Source of the DNA: Verticillium longisporum
Taxonomy: Eukaryota > Ascomycota > Sordariomycetes > Glomerellales > Plectosphaerellaceae
Reading direction: 5' to 3'
Assembly: GCA_019188255.1 (NCBI GenBank)
Contig: JAETXT010000005.1
Location: 2,852,001-2,916,000, forward strand
DNA length: 64,000 nucleotides
Shown here: positions 46,977 through 57,284 of the stretch, piece after piece
Layout of the letters: each line of letters starts with the position of its first letter
Position numbering within the stretch: position 1 is the first letter of the stretch
The notes under the pieces: generated by a model
What the model was told of the DNA's origin: nothing
What the model saw: the letters and a program-made list of their open reading frames with translations, nothing else
Database searches by the model: none
Program-made: the position numbers and the translations under genes

Positions 46977-47970
46977 TTCATATGTTCTGCATGCGGAACG
47001 CATGTGCACAAGCTTTTAGCAGTGTCGGTTTCTTGGAATACTAGGAGAGACAGTTCGGTACTTGGTTGTGTTGTCTTGCCTGCAGCCTGCGTGGTGGCGG
47101 GTTTCGTAGCCAGGAAGAGACTGCCAACCTCCTTGAATCCCACGTGTCTTTTGACTTTCAATTAACCTATAAAGCAGGAAAGGGAACCATGATGTGCTTG
47201 TGGTTGACTCGAGTCCCTAGGAGGACATTGATGAATCGACATCTTCAGCGTACGTCCAATTGTGTCTGACTGTCTCTCTGTCAACCCTCTTCTGGCCCTT
47301 GAGGCTCGAAAATAAGAGTCTAACTTCAAGTTACGAGCTTGGTGTTTCTCGGTACGGACAGCTGCTTATGACAACTCTGTAAAGGATGATTCTGTCATCA
47401 AACAGTACCATGATCAAGAGCACTTTGCCGCTGCCCCGCCTCCTACACTTTCAAAGTCATTCGATCCCGTGCTGAGCAGCTTCACGGTATTTTTTGAACT
47501 AGAACGCCCATGGCCGGCGGACTCGACATCAAACGATCAATAGAGCGACGTGAATTTCATCGAGCAATGATGCATTGTGAACAGCAGCACCAAGGAAAGG
47601 AGGTCGCCTCCTGTCTTACTGCTGGCGACCAGATCTTTTTTTGTTCAACCAGCGTTACAGAGAGCCCAATGCACACCACCTACGGGACGACAACTAATGC
47701 GCATCTTACTTGCCTCACGACTGCCATGAGTCGCCGTATGCCGTGCTCGTCGAGTTACACGATGGATCTACGCAATGCAGTCAAGTGGATATCGCCAACC
47801 CACACCAGCAAAAGGCGTGTTCACTGCGCCTTATCGCGGGAAATGCCGACATCGGTCTCCGCCATCTGCGGTCTCAACTCCCGTCTTGAGCTTCACAACA
47901 GTCTCGGCCAAATGCCCAGTCACTTTGGTCAGTTGGTTGAAGAGCCAGAGTTCACATCACACGGCTGAAT
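46977..47970. other. Intergenic, upstream of the second MFS gene
   Basis: About 1 kb. A 152-codon frame (47510-47968) is open but has no recognisable features and ends two bases before the MFS ATG; I do not call it a gene. Confidence 0.5.
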
Positions 47971-49674
47971 ATGGCGCAGAGCCAGGCATCAAATGTTCCG
48001 CCAAGCGGGCCACCGTTCTCCAAGGTCAGCATGCCGATCCAAGACGAAAGTTACAGTATAACTGACCGTCTCCAGCGTAAGAAGCTCTTCATCACAACAA
48101 CAGCAATGTGGGTGACGTGGAACAGCAATCTCGGCTCCTCGCTCCCGTCCAACGCCGCAACCGCCATCCAGCTCGACCTCGCCATCGCCCGCGCGCCGCT
48201 CGTCTGGCTCAACTCGCTCTACATGCTCGGCTACGCCATCGGGCCCCTCCTCTTCGGGCCCCTGAGCGAGCACATTGGCCGGCGGCCCGTCATCCTGTAC
48301 GCCTACGCCGGCTACATGCTCTGCACCATGGCGTGCGCCCTGAGCGCCCGCTTCGCCCTGCTGCTGGCCTTTCGCTTCCTGACGGGCTTTGTGGCCTCGG
48401 CCCCCAACGCCACCGTCGGCGGCCTGCTGGCCGACGCGCACCCGGAGCAGGGCGAGAGGGGCCGCGCCATGGCCTACTTTACCTGCGCCGCCGTCGCGGG
48501 GCCGCTGTTTGGCCCGCTCGTGTCCGGGTTCGCACAGGCCCACTCGTGGCAGCTCGTCTTCTGGGTCGGCTTTGCCATTGCCGGCGTCGGCCTCCCGCTG
48601 CCGCTGCTGCTGCCCGAGACGTTTGCGCCCGTGCTCGAGAAGCGGAGGGCTCGCGCCGCGGGAGACGCCGTCGAGGAGGAGGCCGTTTCCGGGTCGTCGG
48701 AGAAGAGCCTCGCCGCGGAGCTGAGGATCGTGTTCACGCGGCCGGCTGTCATGATGGTCAAGGAGCCGATTGTGCTGTGGACTGCGCTGTACCTTGCTCT
48801 GGTGTATTCCATCCTCTATCTGTTCTTCCAGGCGTATCCTGTGATTTTCCAAGGTACGTGCCACGGGTCTTGGACCGTTCTGCCCTTTGAGAGTGGCTTC
48901 ACCGCTAATATCACATTCTCTCAGGGGTGTACGACTTGTCGCCGGGCATGATCGGCCTGGGCTACCTGCCGAGTACGTTCACCCAGCAGACAACGCCTGA
49001 CTGTCCGCACGACATACTGACGCGCCGCCGTAGTCCTCGCCGGTATCCTGCTGGCCCTCGCCGGCGTCTTCATCTACGACGCCCAGCTCGCCAAATACCG
49101 AACCAGAGGCTCCCGCTGGGCGTCCAACGAAACGCATCGCCGCCTGCCGCTGGCCTACATAGGCGGGCCCCTGTTCGTCTCCTCTGATCATCCGTTCCCC
49201 TTTCCCCCCTCTTCTTGCCAAGCATATTGCCGAGCATCTTGCCGAGCATCTTGCCAAGCATCTTGTCAAACACAAAATCTGCTAACACCTCCTCACGTCA
49301 GCGTCACACTCGGCCTCTTCTGGCTCGGCTGGTCCTCGACCCGCACAGTCCACCCCGCGGTGCCCCTGCTGTCAGGCCTCCCCTTTGGCGCGGGCTACAT
49401 GCTCATCTTCGTGGCCATGGTGAACCACCTGTCGGACGCGTACCGCGCGTCCTCGGCCTCGGCCCACTCGGCCGCCAGCACGACGCGGTCCCTGGCCGCC
49501 GCCTTTCTGCCCGTCGCCGCGGCGCCCATGTACGCCGCGCTCAGCGTGCCGTGGGCGTGCTCGCTGCTCGGCTTCGCGGCGCTGGCCCTCAGCGCCGTGC
49601 CCTTTGTCTTTGTCCGCTTCGACGCGGCCATCCGGCGGCGGAGTCCGTTTTGTCAGAAGCTTGCGGGGGGGTGA
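47971..49674 (+). CDS. MFS transporter, DHA1-like
   Basis: Exons 47971-48853, 48925-48972, 49034-49172 and 49302-49674; 480 aa; introns of 71, 61 and 129 bp. The cytoplasmic loop after TM2 reads GPLSEHIGRRPVILYAY, and the second-half signature LLPETFAPVLEKRRARA lies after TM6. TM segments alternate through to the C-terminal RFDAAIRRRSPFCQKLAGG. The pattern fits 12-TM fungal multidrug/organic-anion exporters such as the Flu1/Tpo-like group. Neighbouring aldehyde-metabolism genes make export of a toxic organic compound plausible, but the substrate is unknown. The donor of the last intron (49173, GTTCGT) is inferred from phase. Confidence 0.87.
49215..49268 (+). repeat. 12-bp repeat inside the last MFS intron
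   Basis: TTGCCRAGCATC recurs at 49215, 49227, 49239, 49251 and 49263 with minor changes, occupying much of the 129-bp intron. Confidence 0.8.
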
Positions 49675-50181
49675 TCGGGGATGTTGTCGCTTGCTGTGCG
49701 TTGCTGGATAGAGCGCGGTGGACTATCTACGGGCCGACTGTCCAGTATCCCAAAATAGAAGCAGATGAACCGTGTCACACTCCAATGGTTTCTTTCGTAC
49801 GGCTCATCTCGTGTCGCTCTTCTCGCAGGGATTTCAAAGCTGGAGAAGCTGCCATTGCATGAGAGCAGATGGACGTTCCTCGACAAAGATGCCAACGTAG
49901 ACGGTGCGAGTTGGACAGGTGCTGTTGACGACTGGCAAAGTGGCCGTCATGCCATGCGCCAGACAGAAGATCCTCAACAGGTCTGACGAGAGCGAGCACG
50001 CATACAAGACCTGCTCGGCACAGCACGAGGAGCTCCTAGATCGACAGTATCGATTCTACTGGCAAGGCAGGGCCCTCCGCCTTCACTGAGAATCAAAATG
50101 TCATAAATCAGGCACCTACACAGCCTATGATACATCATCGTCACGCAACCACGTTATTTCCATGCCAGTCCTCCCTTCCTC
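49675..50181. other. Convergent intergenic region
   Basis: Shared 3' flank of the MFS (+) and flavocytochrome (-) genes; about 500 bp, nothing else recognised. Confidence 0.5.
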
Positions 50182-51749
50182 CTAGAGCTTCGATGATTTG
50201 GGCGCCTTGGGCCTCTGCACCGGCGTCGCCAACGGGTCATAGACAGCCCCGGCCAGGTTGTCCCCCGGCGTGCCGTTGCCGTGGGCGTACAGACTCCTAA
50301 TGTCGATGAGGCTGGGGTTCAGCTGGTCGACGCTCGTGCACCCAATGAGACGCATGTTCATCTCCATCTCGTCGCGCAGCAGCTGCATGGCGCGGTCGAC
50401 GCCCTCGAAGCCGTAGCCGGCCATGGCGTAGAGAAAGGGGCGGCCGATGCCGACGCCCTTGGCGCCGAGGCACAGGGCCTTGATGATGTCGGTGGCGCGA
50501 CGGACGCCGCCGTCGATGAAGATTTCGATCCTGTTCTCGAGCCCTTGCTCGCGCAGCACGGCCATGGTCTCGGCGAGGACCTCGATGGCGCTGCGCGCAA
50601 AGTCGAGCTGGCGACCGCCGTGGTTCGAGAGCACGACGCCCTGGACGCCGGCCTCGATGGCGCGCAGCACGTCCTCGACGCGCTGGACGCCCTTGAGGAT
50701 GATGGGCATCTTGGTGATGCTCTGGAACCAGGGAATGTCCTTCCACGACAGCGCAGGGTCGATAAAGGTCGAGATGGCGCGCGCGGCGCCCTGGCTCGTG
50801 TCGGTGGCCTGGCCGGACTGGACGTTGCTGCCGGGGTCGGCGAACTTGCTGCGCATGTCCTTCTCGCGGCGGCCGAGCTGCGGGGCGTCGACGGTGATGA
50901 AGAGGCCCTTGCAGCCGCGCTTCTCGGCGTGCTCGACAATCTTGCGCGTGATGGCGCGGTCCTTGTTCACGTACAGCTGCAGCCACTGGACCTGGTCGGC
51001 GGCGGCGGCGTCGAGCATCTCGTCAAAGGCGCACGAGGCGAGGGTCGGGATCATCTGGATGACGTTGTGCTTGGCGGCGGCCCTTGTGAGGAGAACCTCG
51101 CCCTCGGGATGACCCAGCTTTCCGAGGGCCGTGGCCGTCACGTAAAAGGGCATGTCAACTTTGGTGCCGAGCATGGTCGTCGAGAAGTCGACGTGTTCGA
51201 CGTCGACGAGGATACGTGGGCGGAACCAGATGCGGTGGAAGGCGGCGTGGTTCTCGCGCAGGGTCATCTCGTCGTCGGCGGCAGAAGAGTAGTAGCCCCA
51301 GGCCGTCTTCTTCATGACACGGCGGGCGACAGCCTCAAAATCCATGAGGTTGTAGCACTGCTCGAGCAGGGGACGCTGGTTGAAGCGCTCCTGGCGGGCC
51401 ATCTCGTCGGGATCCTCCTCCTTGGTCTCGACGACGACAGAGGCCATGTCGACGGGGCCGAGGTGCTTGGACTTGTCGAGGTACTTGTCGAGGGTGTCGG
51501 GGGGGTGGATGGGCTCGTATTCTTCGGTGGCGTCCTTGCCTGCGTACTTCAGGATGATCTTCTGGCCGCCAGGGTGTTCTGGATACATGGTCAGTCAGGG
51601 CCGCTGGTGTTGGCGCATGGCGGGGACAGGCGCTTACCAGGCAGGAACTCGGTCACATCGTAGGCCTTGCCGTGCACAATGACCCAGCACGACTTGGCAT
51701 CATTGTGTTTGGCAATCTCGGCACCTGTGAGGCCCGACTTGAGAGTCAT
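50182..51749 (-). CDS. CYB2: Flavocytochrome b2-type L-lactate dehydrogenase
   Basis: Exons 51749-51638 and 51578-50182, intron 59 bp; 502 aa. The N-terminal cytochrome b5 domain has the heme ligands His39 (HPGG) and His62 (EPIHPP). The FMN-dependent alpha-hydroxyacid dehydrogenase barrel follows: [20 protein letters not shown] (active-site Lys), SNHGGRQLD (catalytic His and Arg), [20 protein letters not shown] and GIGRPFLY. The enzyme oxidises lactate to pyruvate and passes electrons to cytochrome c. Yeast Cyb2 has a long presequence for the intermembrane space; here the b5 fold starts at about residue 5, so no such targeting is visible. Related fungal enzymes may use other 2-hydroxy acids. 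A CCG-A-CGG palindrome lies 380 bp upstream, and an 8-bp repeat fills the leader. Confidence 0.93.
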
Positions 51750-51764
51750 TTTGGCGATGGTCTC

Positions 51765-51844
51765 CTGGTCGTCTGGTCGTCTGGTCGTCTGGTCGTCTGG
51801 TCGTCTGGTCGTCTGGTCGTCTGGTCGTCTGGTCGTCTAGTCGT
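51765..51844 (-). repeat. 8-bp tandem repeat in the 5' leader of the flavocytochrome gene
   Basis: CTGGTCGT on the plus strand, nine perfect copies and one variant, ending 16 bp before the start codon. The mRNA strand reads ACGACCAG repeats. Confidence 0.92.
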
Positions 51845-52129
51845 CTCGTTCGTCACCGTCTCAGACAAAGCCAACTGTGATTTCAGCAGGGACAAGACGA
51901 AACGATAACCAAGCAGAATGATGGCAATTGGGAAAAATGGCGACAAGACGGAAAAGAAAACGCCCGGCAATGGAGTCTACCGATAAAGTAGCAACAGACT
52001 TTCCGCAGGCCCGAGATGACGAAGAGGCAAAAAAAAGACGGGATGATGGGGGAAGAAAGAAAAACGGTTGGCATAGGTGCAATGGATGGTGCAGGTGCAG
52101 GCGAGGCGCCGGTGCTCCAGAATGCCGAT

Positions 52130-52140
52130 TCCCGACGGGA
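52130..52140. promoter_or_regulatory. TCCCG-A-CGGGA palindrome
   Basis: Perfect 11-bp inverted repeat with the same CCGACGG core as the two sites in the HchA/ADH promoter. Regulatory role inferred. Confidence 0.4.
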
Positions 52141-52679
52141 CATTTGGGGTCGCTTGGGTCGCTGCTTCTTCCTTTGGAGGTGTGGAGACGGGTGATGACT
52201 TTCGCTCGCTCCCTATTAGACCGTCGTCCGCCGAGGGTATGCTTGGGAGGGCGCTAGGGCTAGTGGCGGGGCTCGGGTTAAAGGCGTGCGGGGTAACCCC
52301 TCCTGGCCGGTCTATCCCCGGTCTGGGGTTTGGCGATTCACCGAGGTGTGGTCGGTATAGGCTGCCATGTCGGTGTGGCAGCTCACCCCCCCTGATGCCA
52401 GTCAGTCAGCCGCCAGCCAGCCAGCTCCCGCTAAGTTCATCTGATGCAGGGTCACTTCAGCCAGCGCCGTTGGAGGACATGCCACGCTTACCGTCCAGCT
52501 AGCTGGTCAAAAACAAAGTCTAACGTGGTATTCAATATCAAACGTCATGGGTATAGTACAGCCGCCAAACATGCCCCAAACGCCACCAGCCAGCCAAACA
52601 ACAGCATATCCGCTCATGTATATAGAGTCCGTCAAAATGGGCTCAAATCAAACCGAGACTTCCTCGACACACCCACGGC

Positions 52680-55385
52680 CTATTGCAGTCCACGCGACGG
52701 TCCCGTGAAGCTTGACGGCCGAAGCGATCCCTTTCTTATCGCCAGCCTCGCGAGCATCCCGCCGGAGCCCCTTCGATCTCCAGCCCGTTCAGACTGCCCG
52801 AGCTCCCGCACCGTGTTCGAATCGACAAAGATCTGCGGGAACAACCCCCACTGGCCCTTGTTGTTCTTGCCAGACCAGCACCAGTGCTCTTCGGAGGACC
52901 CTGACAAGTACATCAGCAACGATGCTCCGGCAACGTAGTCGGCAGAGAGAAGACGCAGCGGCAGCACTTACAGGTAATGTTGGTAATGACCTCGCCCTTG
53001 TCGAAACGCAGCCAGTCAATGTCCTTGCCCTTCGGCGCAAACCGCCACTTCGCCACAGCCTCGACACCGCTCGCCGCTCCCATCCTCGCCTGCCCCCGCC
53101 CCGGCACCTCGAGCCTCAGCACGTCGACGGGCACGCTCTTGTACTCGCCGTCGTGCCAGCCCATGGCCCACTCTCCCTCGTACTTGGCCGGGAACTCAAT
53201 GCCCACGACCCGAGCCCCTTCTGCGAGCTCAAACGCCGGCGTGCGGTCCCCCAGCATCCGCATCCCGTACATCCTCTTGACCGTCGTCCGCGCCCGCCCC
53301 GTAGCCTGAGTCGCAATCTCGTCTTCCCGCCCCGCAAGCGGAGACCGCGACGGCGGCGTCTTGAAGTGCAGATCGTAGTTGTTCCTCAGGTTAAACGGAA
53401 CCTCCCCGCCGTCGACGACCGCGAGGCCCTTGACGTGAGGCAGCGGTCGTGCATGGCGCGCGAGATGCTCGAATAGGGCTCGTTGCGTGAAGAAGACCGT
53501 CGCATCGCTCGGCTCCGTCGTGGCCTGGGCCTCGATACAGAAGACGCACCCATAGAGCGTCTCGTCGGCGCGCTTCGTGGCAATGTGGCTCTTTTGCAGG
53601 AACCGAATGCGATAGCCGATCCCCTGCGACTGGTAGTTTGCCTCCTCTGCCGATTTCTTAGTGCGGTGCTGCTTGTATGCGATTTCAAGTGACGTACCCT
53701 TGTTTTTGACGTCCTGTTCGACGTGCTGAAAGTCCGTCTCGTAAAAGCAATGGGAGCACCGCGCAATGATGTGCATCCCAGCGAAGCCCTGCAGAGGTCA
53801 GCCTCATGTTGTTTCGTCTTGAGCGACATACGCACTGGCTTCTTTGTCTTCTTGATACCGATGCCTCCTCGCATGACATCCTTGGCTCCCTCGCAGAATC
53901 CCTTGTACAGGTAAAACGAGCTCGAGAGTCCAATACTGCAGTCCTGCTCCCGCCGCGGCGGGCTCGAGACGACGCCCACTTCTGTGGTCGCCGCATCCAC
54001 TGGAATGAGTTCTGAATAATCACTCTGGTTCGTCGGCACAGCTTCAATGCCGTCGTGAATTCCAGGTGGGAAATTTGCCGGGATCATCGGCGCACGCGAG
54101 AGGCTCTCCTCTGGCGCCTGCATCGACGTGATGGACGCGCGGTGATCCATCATGGCGGGCGAGGTGGTGCCGTCACGGCGGCCATCAAAGACAGAGCTGT
54201 GCAGAGACTCCTGAGAGCGCTGCCGCGAGGGGTGCGAGTGATCGGAAGAATGGTTGCTGGTGTGGGAGTAGCGGTGGTAGACGTGGCTCGGGAGAATGGT
54301 GGCGCCGACAAAGGGGGGTGCCTCGGCGTCTTCGACGGCAGTCTCTTCCGGGATGGTTCCCGTGAAGGAGTGAGCGCGACCTGAGAAGGAGGATCTCTCG
54401 GTGGCACATGTTGAATGTTCTGCTGTTGGGGCGGCAACGAGGTCGGGTGAGACGGTGAGGTGGCGGCGGTCGGTAGATTCTTGCATCATGTGGTCGACGC
54501 CGATATCGAGCCGCCGGGGCGTGTGAAAGGAGGGTCGTCGGTCACGGTCGTTCTCGACAACAGCGGGTGAGACGACAGGCGACATGTGTTCGACAGGAGA
54601 GTCAATGGCCGAGACGGGACGGCGGCGCTCAACAACGACAACAGGCGAAAGCTCCTCGGCAGCTCCCGTGGCGATAGGGGGTGGCATGCGTAGCTCCCAG
54701 GGGTTGGCGGCCGGCGGAGCCGGCGGTGGCACGGACGGCTCTTCGACCTTGGGCTCGGGAGTGGTGGGCGCTGGCGCTGGCAGTTCGTCAGGCACAGGAG
54801 CTGGAACTGGTGCCGGAATATATTCGGGCTCCTCGACTGCCGTTGGCGTAGGCAGGCTGGACCGGCGACCAGGCATCTGTGCCGTGTGTGTCGAAGCAGG
54901 AGACACAGGATCAAGGGGTTCCTTGGCCGCCGGTTCGAGCCTCATGCGCATCAGTATCTCGCGAATGGCCAGACCAGCCTCCTTGCACAAGGCCTGCAGC
55001 TCGATGAACTTTGACCGGTCGTAGTCTGCAGCCGTAATGACATCGTCAAAGTCCCACAGTAATAGATCTAGGCGTGATCGGTAGCCTGCAATATCGTCTA
55101 TCGGGCACAGTGTCAGTCAGTCCCGGGGTCTAAGCTCGCAGATGTGCCACGCAGATGGCTGTTCATACTGTTATCCTTCAGAGCATCAATAAATGCAGCG
55201 CCGTGGTCGGTCCGCATTCGATCGCACAGGGGCTCAATCGCCTTGAGGATACGGTCCGCGCCCCGGCCGAGCCTCTGGCCCTCGGTGAGCATGTCCTTGT
55301 CATCGCCGGCATTCTGAACGGCTGTGGCGGCCTTGGCAACGATTTCCCGAAAGGGTGTCGCCACGAGGCCCGCGACGAGGTCCAT
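52680..55385 (-). CDS. SH3-domain scaffold-like protein
   Basis: Exons 55385-55169, 55097-53836, 53788-52972 and 52900-52680; introns of 71, 47 and 71 bp; 838 aa. The first 130 residues are helical (DLVAGLVATPFREIVAKAAT, then DIAGYRSRLDLLLWDFDD). A Pro/Ala/Glu-rich stretch (PAPVPAPVPDELPAPAP) and a Ser/Thr-rich disordered middle follow. Next is a cysteine-containing globular region (MHIIARCSHCFYETDF, CVFC). The C-terminus carries an SH3 fold: DWLRFDKGEVITNI, WCWSGKNNKGQWGLFPQIFV. SH3 and proline-rich parts suggest an adaptor in signalling or cortical actin. No catalytic domain. I know of no named yeast orthologue. ATG 55385 is the only ATG before the conserved part. Confidence 0.85.
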
Positions 55386-57284
55386 CTGGTGGGGTTCGAC
55401 TCCGTCGATGAGCTGTAGGTTGGCGGTTGCGGTCAGGAGGGAGGACGAGGGCGAGAGTGAGGCGAGGGTGAGACGGAGACAGGGGGAAGCTGCCTTTGGA
55501 GGGCAGCAATATGGCCAAGCCAGGTGAGGTAGTAGGAAGCAATGAGGAAAAGCGGTGCGAGATGCGGTCGTGTACGAGGGCCTACAGTCTATGTTGGTAG
55601 GAAAGAAGCGAGCAGGAACACAAGGTACGAGGTGAGAAGAAAGAGGCCGTCGACAGATTGGGACCGTCGAACCGCTAGAAGAGCAACGGCGGCCAGCGCA
55701 GCAGCAGCAGCAGCATCGGTCGGCCGGTGGCGGCAGTGAGCTGCCAGGCAGCCTAGCCTGCGCTTCCAAGGTTGGCTGCTATGCGGTACGTACTGGCAAC
55801 AGAGCCGTCTGGTTCGGTCCCTGGGCTGTTCCTGTTCGCGTCGGTGTCCTGCCTGGGCGCTGAGCGGCGGTCCTAGCTCGAGCTCTACCTGGGAGGGGCT
55901 CGCTTGGCTCCCCTGTGCTTCAATGCAAGCTGTAAGCCTGCCAGGTCAAGGTAGGGCGGACAGAGAGAGAGAGAGAGAGGGGGTGGTGGGGAGGGGGCTA
56001 GACTAGGGAAGAATGGTGGCGGCCGTTACCGACGAGGCTACATACTGGTATATGCGGGTGCTCGTGATCCTTTTGGCTATTTGGCCCCATCTCAGCGAAC
56101 GCGGGAGCACAGCGTTCGGGTCCGAGGGCAGGGGTGGGCGGTGGATGATGGACGATGCTCGATGGTCGATGGACGATGATCAGCAGCTGAGCTGAGGTGG
56201 TACAAGCACCAAGGTAGAGACGGTCAAGCGAGGCGCTGGCTTGTCGTCTGGCGAAGGACTGCTTCGTCCTACCTGCCTCACCAACCTAGGTACCTAGGTA
56301 CCTTGGGGTTGCAGGCACCCAGCGTAGAGACTCGGGTACCTCAAATTAAGGCACCCCTGGTGGGCGGCCCTCCAGGGCTGCGGAATGTCAACCATGTGGG
56401 GTCTGACAGAGTGTCTCTCATCGTGCATCGAGGGGTAGGATCAAGGCGAGGCCAGCTAGGTGCCTACAGAGCAAGACGAACAGCAAGGGCGGCGGGCTTC
56501 GAGAGAGTCGGAGTGATAGAGGGCGAGAGAGAAAGACACAGAGCGAGGCAGTGAGAGGACAGTCACGGTCTCAACCCTGCGCTGCCAATTGGCTGGTCTC
56601 AAGCCACAAACACTACGGAACCGCCTTGGTGCCGCTGTGGTGCCGCTGTTCAAGGGGCGCAGTGAACGCCTCCTTATCGATTCCGTGTGCCGTAGCCCGT
56701 CTCCGCCATGCGCAGTCTTACCCCGAGGCCTCGAGTTTGCCTCGTGCGGGTCACGAGCAGGACAGAGCAACGGTAGGGAACGAAAAGAAAAAGAAAAATT
56801 CACGCGGAAAATACCACGACCGACAAAATCCTTTGAGGCTTTGCTCAGGAAGGCTTTCTCCGCATCGTCATACATGTTGATTGGGGCGTCTCGGTGTGAG
56901 TCCTACAAAGATGGGTAGTCACTTGTACCAGATCAGAAAGCACACGACTAATTTCGTTTCCTGTCCAGCCTCCTCCATTCCTTTTCCCGCGCTACAAGAA
57001 TAGAAACCATGAAGACTCCCAAGAAGAAAACACTACGCATTACTCCAACGGGCGTCATTCGTGTCTCGTCATCCTCGACCTCGGCTTGCAAACGTGCCTC
57101 CCCTCTTGGAGAAGTTCGTGCTCACCACATTCCCTTTCTCTGCTTCTGCAGTGTCTCAAACACCTGCGCCTGCCCACTCTTGGTCGTCTTGCTCGAACTC
57201 CAACCCGCCCTGCTCGCCGCAGGCACTTCTGTCGCGTTCTGCTAGGGTCAATCACTGCATCATTGCCTTGCCTTGCAGCCCACC
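55386..57284. other. Long intergenic region
   Basis: About 1.9 kb. It holds a GA microsatellite (about 55965-55980), TAGGTACCTAGG palindromes (about 56284-56305) and scattered open frames with no protein-like features. Confidence 0.55.

Larger units (their letters stand above)
51750..52679. other. Intergenic, promoter side of the flavocytochrome gene
   Basis: About 930 bp. It holds the 8-bp leader repeat (51765-51844), palindromes at 52130-52140 and near 52290 (GGGGT-A-ACCCC), and GCGGGG motifs of the CreA type. No gene. Confidence 0.55.

Noticed and set aside
47510..47968. 152-codon open frame just before the second MFS gene
   Set aside because: Cysteine/serine/threonine-rich composition without domain, signal or conserved pattern, and it ends 2 bp from the MFS ATG; more likely leader or promoter DNA.
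50281..51663. Long plus-strand frame of 460 codons opposite the flavocytochrome gene
   Set aside because: Mirror of a GC-rich coding strand; repetitive Gly/Val/Asp/Ala without motifs, while the minus strand has complete enzyme signatures.
57009..57245. 78-codon frame MKTPKKKTLRITPTG...
   Set aside because: No family features, and it lies in the 3' flank of the TMEM16 gene; the composition resembles non-coding CT-rich DNA.
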